DNA of 64,000 nucleotides from Alphaproteobacteria bacterium SO-S41 (lineage in GTDB: Bacteria; Pseudomonadota; Alphaproteobacteria; Micropepsales; Micropepsaceae), in the NCBI GenBank assembly GCA_019670725.1, contig AP024629.1, positions 3,782,001 through 3,846,000 on the forward strand, read 5' to 3'. Shown here one piece after another: positions 59,336-64,000 of the stretch. The notes beneath the pieces were generated by a model. The model was not told where the DNA came from, searched no databases, and worked only from the letters and a program-made list of their open reading frames with translations. The position numbers were made by a program, and so were the translations under genes. Each line of letters opens with the position of its first letter. The stretch's first letter is position 1.

Positions 59336-59390
59336 GCGTCCCGGCCTCGCGACAATTGGGGATCGCCAACCCTCTCATTCCCACCTTCAT

Positions 59391-59462
59391 CGTCATGGCC
59401 GCCCTTGAGGCGGCCATCCAGCCCGGCGCCACTGGATGGCCGGGTCAAGCCCGGCCATGACG
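59391..59462. repeat. REP-like tandem hairpins between convergent genes
   Basis: CGTCATGGCCG (59391-59401) pairs with CGGCCATGACG (59452-59462). Within it are ATGGCCGCC/GGCGGCCAT and ATGGCCGGG/CCCGGCCAT stems, and the pattern GTCATGGCCGGGCTTGACCCGGCCAT is common in alphaproteobacterial intergenic repeats. A GA-rich tract (59471-59492) follows. Confidence 0.7.
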
Positions 59463-59500
59463 GATAGGTATGGAGAGAGACAGAGAGAGATGGATCGATC

Positions 59501-60562
59501 TTACGTCCAGTGGCCGGCGTCGCGGCCGCAGAGGGTTTCGAGCGTGAGGTTCTCGCGCACGAGGCGCTCGTTCAGGCCGCGGGCGATGCGGGCGGCGAGA
59601 TCGGGGCCTTCATAGACCATGGCGCTGTAGAGCTGCACCAAGCGCGCGCCGGCGGCGATCTTCACATAGGCATCGTCGGCGCTGGCGACGCCGCCCGCGC
59701 CGATCAGCGGCAGGCGCCCGCGCGCGGCGACGAAGGCGGCGGCGAGCGCGCGGTTGGATGGGGCAAAGAGCGGCGCGCCGGAGAGGCCGCCGGTCTGCTT
59801 CGCGTGGCGGCTGCGGAGACTTTCGGGGCGCGCGATCGTCGTATTGGAGACGATGAGCGCGTCGAGCCCATGGGCGATGCAGGCCTCGACGATGGCAGCG
59901 ATGGCTTCGGCGTAGAGATCGGGCGCGATCTTGAGGAAGATCGGGCGGGCGATGCCGGTGGTGCGGCGCGCCTCGGTGACGCGGCCGAGGAGTTCGGCGA
60001 GCTCGTCCGGATTCTGCAGGCCGCGCAGGCCCGGCGTGTTGGGCGAGGAGATGTTGATCGTGACGTAGGAGGCGAGCGCGGCGAGGCGCTCGTAGCCCGC
60101 GACATAGTCGGCCGTGCGATCGGCGGCGTCCTTGTTGGCGCCGAGATTGATGCCGACCGTGCCGCTGCGCCCCTTGCGTTTTTCGAGCCGCGCGAGCGCG
60201 GCGGCGTGGCCGCGATTGTTGAAGCCGAGGCGGTTGATGACGGCGCGGTCGCGCGTCAGGCGGAAGATGCGCGGGCGCGGATTGCCGGATTGCGGCAGCG
60301 GCGTAACCGTGCCGCATTCCGCGAAGCCGAAGCCGAGGCGGAGAACCGCGTCGGGCACGTCGGCATTCTTGTCGAAGCCGGCGGCGAGGCCGACGGGGTT
60401 TGGGAAATCGAGACCGAAGAGACGCTGCGCGAGACGCGGCGCGGTGATCGGCCCCGGTCCGCCGGCGAGGCCCCATTTCAGCGCGCGGATGGTGAGCCCA
60501 TGCACGCGCTCAGGATCGAGCGCGAAGAGCGCCGGACGCAACAAGCGATAGCCGAGGCTCAT
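59501..60562 (-). CDS. pyrD: Dihydroorotate dehydrogenase (quinone), class 2
   Basis: A 353-residue FMN enzyme that oxidises dihydroorotate to orotate in pyrimidine synthesis. Landmarks are the N-terminal hydrophobic/amphipathic helix (MSLGYRLLRPALFAL), NPVGLAAGFDKNADV (FMN-binding), the catalytic serine in NISSPNTPGLRG and the C-terminal IGAGGVASADDAYVKIAAGA phosphate loop. The N-terminal helix and Ser nucleophile are those of class 2 enzymes that use ubiquinone at the membrane. It overlaps the upstream DUF952 gene by 4 bp. Confidence 0.96.
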   Translation of the reverse strand: MSLGYRLLRPALFALDPERVHGLTIRALKWGLAGGPGPITAPRLAQRLFGLDFPNPVGLAAGFDKNADVPDAVLRLGFGFAECGTVTPLPQSGNPRPRIFRLTRDRAVINRLGFNNRGHAAALARLEKRKGRSGTVGINLGANKDAADRTADYVAGYERLAALASYVTINISSPNTPGLRGLQNPDELAELLGRVTEARRTTGIARPIFLKIAPDLYAEAIAAIVEACIAHGLDALIVSNTTIARPESLRSRHAKQTGGLSGAPLFAPSNRALAAAFVAARGRLPLIGAGGVASADDAYVKIAAGARLVQLYSAMVYEGPDLAARIARGLNERLVRENLTLETLCGRDAGHWT

Positions 60563-60906
60563 GGAAGGCTCGCAGGAAACTGATGCGCGCCGTCAGGGTC
60601 GAGCGGCAATGCGTCTTCGGCGACGGCGCGCGCGGGGTCGAGCGGCGCGTAGAGATGGGGAAACAGCGCGCCGCCGCGCGAGGGTTCCCATTTGAGCTGC
60701 GGCCCCAGCGCCTCGGCGTCGAACGCGACGAGCACGAGATTTGTGACACCGGCGAAGTGTCGCGCCGCGGTTTCGCGGAGCTGGGCGGCGGTGGAGAAAT
60801 GGATATAGCCGTCCTTCAGATCGACCGGCGCGCCGGCGAACACCCCTGCCCGCTTCGCGTCGGCCCAGGCCGCAGCGTCGAGGATCTTGTAGATTTTTTC
60901 AGCCAT
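60559..60906 (-). CDS. DUF952 domain protein
   Basis: A 115-residue protein (start ATG at 60906, directly beginning AEKIYKILDAAAWADAKRAGVF). The GYIHFSTAAQLRETAARHFAG segment and VLVAFDAEAL-PQLKWEPSRGGALFPHLY are the family landmarks of DUF952, whose function is not established; some authors suggest a nucleotide-related role. It is the first gene of a two-gene unit with pyrD, coupled by a 4-bp overlap. Reading further upstream would cross the divergent promoter with the palindrome at 60936. Confidence 0.85.
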   Translation of the reverse strand: MAEKIYKILDAAAWADAKRAGVFAGAPVDLKDGYIHFSTAAQLRETAARHFAGVTNLVLVAFDAEALGPQLKWEPSRGGALFPHLYAPLDPARAVAEDALPLDPDGAHQFPASLP

Positions 60907-60935
60907 TTCGAAATTAAACGCCCCCGCCACGAAAA

Positions 60936-60951
60936 GGGTTGATCTCAACCC
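60936..60951. promoter_or_regulatory. Palindrome between the DUF952/pyrD operon and the S24 regulator
   Basis: GGGTTGA-TC-TCAACCC is a perfect 16-bp palindrome in the 96-bp divergent intergenic region, flanked by AAAA on the left and CCCTTTTA on the right. It is a candidate operator of the adjacent S24-type regulator; its position covers both likely promoters. Its binding protein is not proven. Confidence 0.6.
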
Positions 60952-61002
60952 CCTTTTAGGCCTATTTTCCCAGCAACATTCCTCTGTCCAATAAGACCGG
61001 CC

Positions 61003-61638
61003 ATGCTGTCGCACAAGCAGATTTGGACCGCCATCGACGCCCTCGCGGGGCGTTATGGCATGTCGCCGTCGGGGCTCGCCCGCAAATCGGGCCTCGATGC
61101 GACAACGTTCAACCCCTCCAAGCGGATCGCCGACGACGGCAAGAAGCGCTGGCCGTCGACGGAAAGCGTCTCGAAAGTGCTGGCGGCGACGGGCGCGAGC
61201 CTGGAGGAATTCGTCTCGCTGATCGTGCCGAAGGCCAAGCAGGCGGCGCAGACGCGCGCCGTGCCGCTGATCGGTCTCGCGAAGGCGGGCGGCCAAGGCT
61301 ATTTCGACGATGCGGGCCTGCCGGCGGGCACCGGCTGGGACCAGATCAAGCTGCCGACGATCGACGAAGACGGCGCCTATGCGCTGGAAGTGTCGGGCGA
61401 ATCCATGATGCCGCTCTATCGCGCGGGCGACATCCTGGTGCTCTCGCCGCACGCCCAGGTGCGCAAGGGCGACCGCGTCGTGGTGCGGACGCGCAGCGGC
61501 GAAGTGCTGGCGAAGATCCTTGCCAAGAAGTCGGGCAAGAAGGTCGAACTGCACTCGCTCAACCCCGCCTATCCGCCGCGGACGCTCGACACCGACGAGA
61601 TCGAGTCGATGCATCGCATCGTCTGGGTGAAGCAGTAG
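61003..61638 (+). CDS. HTH/S24 family regulator (LexA/CI-like)
   Basis: A 211-residue protein combining an N-terminal helix-turn-helix region (about residues 1-70, with SPSGLARKSGLDATTFNPSKR as its second helix pair) and a C-terminal S24 peptidase domain. The nucleophile is Ser134 in EVSGESMMPLYR and the Lys partner is probably Lys171 in LAKILAKK. A possible self-cleavage dipeptide is Ala95-Gly96 in GLAKAGGQG. Such proteins resemble phage repressors and LexA and may cleave themselves when RecA is active. Its own SOS link is untested. Divergent from DUF952/pyrD, with a palindrome between. Confidence 0.85.
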   Translation: MLSHKQIWTAIDALAGRYGMSPSGLARKSGLDATTFNPSKRIADDGKKRWPSTESVSKVLAATGASLEEFVSLIVPKAKQAAQTRAVPLIGLAKAGGQGYFDDAGLPAGTGWDQIKLPTIDEDGAYALEVSGESMMPLYRAGDILVLSPHAQVRKGDRVVVRTRSGEVLAKILAKKSGKKVELHSLNPAYPPRTLDTDEIESMHRIVWVKQ

Positions 61639-61641
61639 GCC

Positions 61642-63255
61642 TCAGGCCGCCTTCAGGAACGCGCCGCTCAGCGCTTCGCGGATGAGGGCGGCGGTCTTCT
61701 TGGGGCCGAAGAGCGCGGCGAACGAGCCGAAGCGCGGGCCTTGCGTTTCGCCCAGCACGACCTCGTAGAACGCCTTGAACCAGTCGCGCAGCTTGTCGGC
61801 GAAACCATTGGTCTTGCCGATTTCGAAGCTGAGATTCTGCAGCGTGTCGCTGTCGGTGGTCTCGGCCGCATCGAGCGCGGTCGCGAGGATTTCGAGGCCG
61901 GCGCGTTCTTCATCCGTCGGGGCGCGGTAGGTCTTCGCGGGCAGGACGAAGTCGGCATAGTAGCGCATCGCATAGCCGACGAGGCGGTCGAGCGCGGGAT
62001 AGTTCTCGCGCGTGACGCCGGGGCGGTAGGCGTTGATGAAGCCCCACAGGACATCGGCGCTGTCGGGGTTCGACGCGGCGGTGAGGTTCAGCAGCAGCGC
62101 GAACGACACCGGCCAGGGCTCCTGCGGCGGCAGGCCGGCATGGATGTGCCAGACGGGGTTTTCGAGCTGCTCGGCCGGCGACTGGCGCTGATAGGCGTCG
62201 AGCAGCGCGGCGTAGTCGTCGACGACCTTGGGGATCGCGTCGAAATAGAGCTTCTTGGCCGTGCGCGGCTTCTGGAACATGAAAAGCGCGAGGCTTTCGG
62301 GCGCGGCATAGGTCAGCCAATCGTCGACACTGAGGCCGTTGCCCTTGGACTTCGAGATCTTCTGGCCGATCTCGTCGAGGAAGAGCTCGTAGACGTAATG
62401 CTGAGGCGCGGTGCCGCCGAGGATTTCGCAGATCTTGTCGTAGACAACGGCGTTGGTCTGGTGGTCCTTGCCGAACATCTCGAAATCGACGTCGAGCGCG
62501 GCCCAGCGCATGCCGAAGTCCGGCTTCCACTGCAGCTTGCAGGCGCCGCCGGTGACGGGGACCGTCGTCTCGCGGCCGTCCTCGTCGTCGAAGGTGACGG
62601 TGCCGGCCTTGGCGTCGACATGCTTCATGGGCACGTAGAGGACGCGGCCCGTGGTCGGCGAGATCGGCAGGAAGGGGCTGTAGGTCGCCTGGCGCTCGGC
62701 GCCGAGGGTGGGGAGCATCACCTTCATGATGTCGTCGAAGCGCTCAGCAGCGCGCAGCAGTACTTCGTCGAAGCGGCCGGCCTTGTAGTAATCGGTCGCG
62801 GACGCGAATTCGTAGTCGAAGCCGAAGACGTCGAGGAAGCGCCGGAGCATGGCGTTGTTGTGGTGGCCGAAGCTGGCGAAGTCGCCGCCGAAGGGATTGG
62901 GCACCGAGGTCAGCGGGAGGTGCAGGTAGGGCTGCAGGGCCGCGGGATCAGGCACGTTGTCGGGGATCTTCCGCATCCCATCCATGTCGTCGGAGAAGAC
63001 GAGCAGCTTGGTCGGGACGTCGCTCAGCTCCTGAAACGCGCGGCGGACCATCGAGGTGCGCGCGACCTCGCCGAACGTGCCGATATGCGGCAGGCCCGAG
63101 GGGCCGTAACCGGTCTCGAACAGGACATGGCCCTTGTCCGGCACGCCGGCCGCGGCGCGGCGTTCGCGGCGGGCCAGCAGCTTGCGCGCCTCCTCGAACG
63201 GCCAGGCCTTGGCGGTAGCGGCGATGTCGCGAAAAGCGGTCAAGGGAGCCAACAT
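61642..63255 (-). CDS. lysS: Lysyl-tRNA synthetase, class I
   Basis: A 537-residue class I lysyl-tRNA synthetase, of the kind used by archaea, spirochaetes and many alphaproteobacteria in place of the class II enzyme. The HIGH-like motif is LPHIGTFGE near residue 50, within [20 protein letters not shown], and the KMSKS-like motif is [12 protein letters not shown] near residue 282. The start at 63255 gives the usual opening [11 protein letters not shown]; the reading from 63300 adds 15 unneeded residues. The end is 3 bp from the S24 gene's stop. The start is 43 bp from a divergent histidine kinase gene. Confidence 0.95.
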   Translation of the reverse strand: MLAPLTAFRDIAATAKAWPFEEARKLLARRERRAAAGVPDKGHVLFETGYGPSGLPHIGTFGEVARTSMVRRAFQELSDVPTKLLVFSDDMDGMRKIPDNVPDPAALQPYLHLPLTSVPNPFGGDFASFGHHNNAMLRRFLDVFGFDYEFASATDYYKAGRFDEVLLRAAERFDDIMKVMLPTLGAERQATYSPFLPISPTTGRVLYVPMKHVDAKAGTVTFDDEDGRETTVPVTGGACKLQWKPDFGMRWAALDVDFEMFGKDHQTNAVVYDKICEILGGTAPQHYVYELFLDEIGQKISKSKGNGLSVDDWLTYAAPESLALFMFQKPRTAKKLYFDAIPKVVDDYAALLDAYQRQSPAEQLENPVWHIHAGLPPQEPWPVSFALLLNLTAASNPDSADVLWGFINAYRPGVTRENYPALDRLVGYAMRYYADFVLPAKTYRAPTDEERAGLEILATALDAAETTDSDTLQNLSFEIGKTNGFADKLRDWFKAFYEVVLGETQGPRFGSFAALFGPKKTAALIREALSGAFLKAA

Positions 63256-63298
63256 CCTTAATGGGTCTGAAAGGGGCGGGAACCTATGCTTCGTCACC

Positions 63299-64000
63299 AT
63301 GGCTCGTCAACGCGATCCGTCCTTGCGCGAACGCGTCGCTACGCGGCGTGCATTGCTGCGCGCGCGCCGCTCGCGGGCGGGCGACGGCGAACGCGCCAAG
63401 GCGGCGTTCCTGTCCGTCATCAGCCATGAGCTGCGGACCCCGCTCAATACCATACTCGGCCAGACCGATCTGCTCGCCACCGACGGGCTGCCGCCGCATG
63501 TCCACGATGCGATCGAGGCGATCCGCACGGCGGGCGAAGGGCTGAACGCGCTGCTGAGCGACGTGCTGGAACTCGCCAGACTGGAAGCCGGCGCCGCGGC
63601 GCCGGAGCGCGCCGATCTCGACATCCGCAACCTCGCGGAAAGCGTCCGCCGCCTCTGCCAGCCCAAGGCCTGGGCGCAAAATCTCGATCTGGAGGTCGCG
63701 GTCGACCGCGCCGTGCCGCAGCGCCTGCGCGGCGATGGCGGCCGGATCCGCCAGACGCTGATCAATCTGGCCGGAAATGCGCTGAAATTCACCGAACGGG
63801 GCGGCATTTCGATTTCGGTCGAGATGCAGTCGCAGGGCGCGCGGGGCCTGAAGATCTCGGTCTCCGATACCGGCATCGGCATCGAGCCGCGCGACGTCAA
63901 ACGGATCTTCGCCAGCTTCGAGCAGAGCGACCGCGTGCTGACCCGGCGTCATGGCGGACTGGGCCTCGGTCTCGCGCTCTGCAACCGCCTGGTCGAGTCG
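63299..64000 (+). CDS. Histidine kinase, 3' end beyond the window
   Basis: The first 234 residues of a sensor histidine kinase (ATG at 63299). The HisKA phospho-acceptor is His43 in [14 protein letters not shown]. The kinase core follows: N box [19 protein letters not shown]1 box SDTGIGIE, F box IFASFEQSD and G2 box [15 protein letters not shown] at the edge of the window. No membrane segment or sensor domain precedes HisKA; only a 35-residue basic N-terminus does, so it is probably a soluble or hybrid kinase with a receiver domain beyond the edge. Response regulator and stimulus are unknown. Confidence 0.9.
   Translation, partial: MARQRDPSLRERVATRRALLRARRSRAGDGERAKAAFLSVISHELRTPLNTILGQTDLLATDGLPPHVHDAIEAIRTAGEGLNALLSDVLELARLEAGAAAPERADLDIRNLAESVRRLCQPKAWAQNLDLEVAVDRAVPQRLRGDGGRIRQTLINLAGNALKFTERGGISISVEMQSQGARGLKISVSDTGIGIEPRDVKRIFASFEQSDRVLTRRHGGLGLGLALCNRLVES

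Noticed and set aside
59471-59492. A GA-rich microsatellite as a phase-variable element
   Set aside because: It is imperfect, short and lies in a non-coding gap beside a repeat, with no gene whose reading frame or promoter it would switch.
61003-61638. A prophage remnant, because of the CI/LexA-like repressor
   Set aside because: No phage structural, integrase or lysis gene is near; pyrD, a DUF952 gene and lysS surround it.

Overview
The window is a chromosomal segment of a GC-rich bacterium, most likely an alphaproteobacterium. The evidence is a class I lysyl-tRNA synthetase, a PodJ-like polarity protein preceded by a CtrA-type box and GANTC sites, a ligase-associated DNA-repair cluster of the alphaproteobacterial kind, a LiuR-type MerR regulator next to acyl-CoA genes, and the short inverted repeats typical of these genomes. 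The genus cannot be fixed from sequence alone; Rhizomicrobium/Micropepsaceae-like or Caulobacterales-like lineages fit. Genes are tightly packed: start/stop overlaps of 4 nt are common, no gene-free stretch exceeds about 280 bp, and I saw no rRNA, tRNA, CRISPR array, insertion sequence or prophage.

Layout. 1-6.7 kb: end of a thioesterase gene, an alpha/beta hydrolase, a small exported protein, and a patatin-like lipoprotein between two paralogous exported proteins of unknown function. 6.9-12.4 kb: a fadIJ-type beta-oxidation operon divergent from a TetR regulator, then an HSL-type esterase and a small membrane protein. 12.5-22 kb: CDF metal transporter, DUF2855 protein, a 44-residue lipoprotein, an N-acyl-D-amino-acid deacylase-like amidohydrolase, an esterase/quinone reductase/AI-2E transporter operon, biotin synthase, a small membrane protein and a 2,4-dienoyl-CoA reductase-like SDR. 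22.2-28.2 kb: the four-gene ligase-associated DNA damage response set (ATP-dependent ligase and MBL exonuclease on one strand, DEXH helicase and PdeM phosphoesterase on the other). 28.2-29.9 kb: a TIGR02186-type protein with a TauE/SafE permease. 30-34.2 kb: a giant coiled-coil, single-TM, Sel1-repeat PodJ-like protein.

34.4-45.6 kb: a Mpo1-like protein, a helical protein of unknown function, a LiuR-like MerR regulator followed by a DmdC-type acyl-CoA dehydrogenase, a DoxX-like protein and an acyl-CoA synthetase, then a PDZ-hydrolase fusion, a GMC oxidoreductase, an MpaB-family oxygenase, a TMEM175-like channel and a methyltransferase. 45.6-53.2 kb: exonuclease III, flavin reductase-like and VOC proteins, a TPR protein, a membrane protein, a lone Anbu proteasome-type peptidase, a long-chain-type acyl-CoA dehydrogenase and a tandem pair of SAH-hydrolase-like proteins. 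53.2-64 kb: a TerB/PH-like protein, two small MliC-like envelope proteins, a flavin monooxygenase, a GST, two PaaI thioesterases around an exported protein, pyrD with a DUF952 gene, an S24/HTH repressor-like protein, lysS and the start of a histidine kinase.

The dominant theme is acyl-CoA and lipid metabolism: two thioester-chemistry operons, two acyl-CoA dehydrogenases, an acyl-CoA ligase, dienoyl-CoA reductase, four hotdog or HSL-type hydrolases and a patatin. Two of these loci (fadIJ/TetR and MerR/acyl-CoA dehydrogenase) share an identical 14-bp operator-like sequence, which suggests one regulator controls both. Nothing in the window is clearly a completely new system. The strongest candidates for undescribed biology are the tandem SAH-hydrolase-like pair, the paralogous exported proteins flanking the patatin, and the shared operator.
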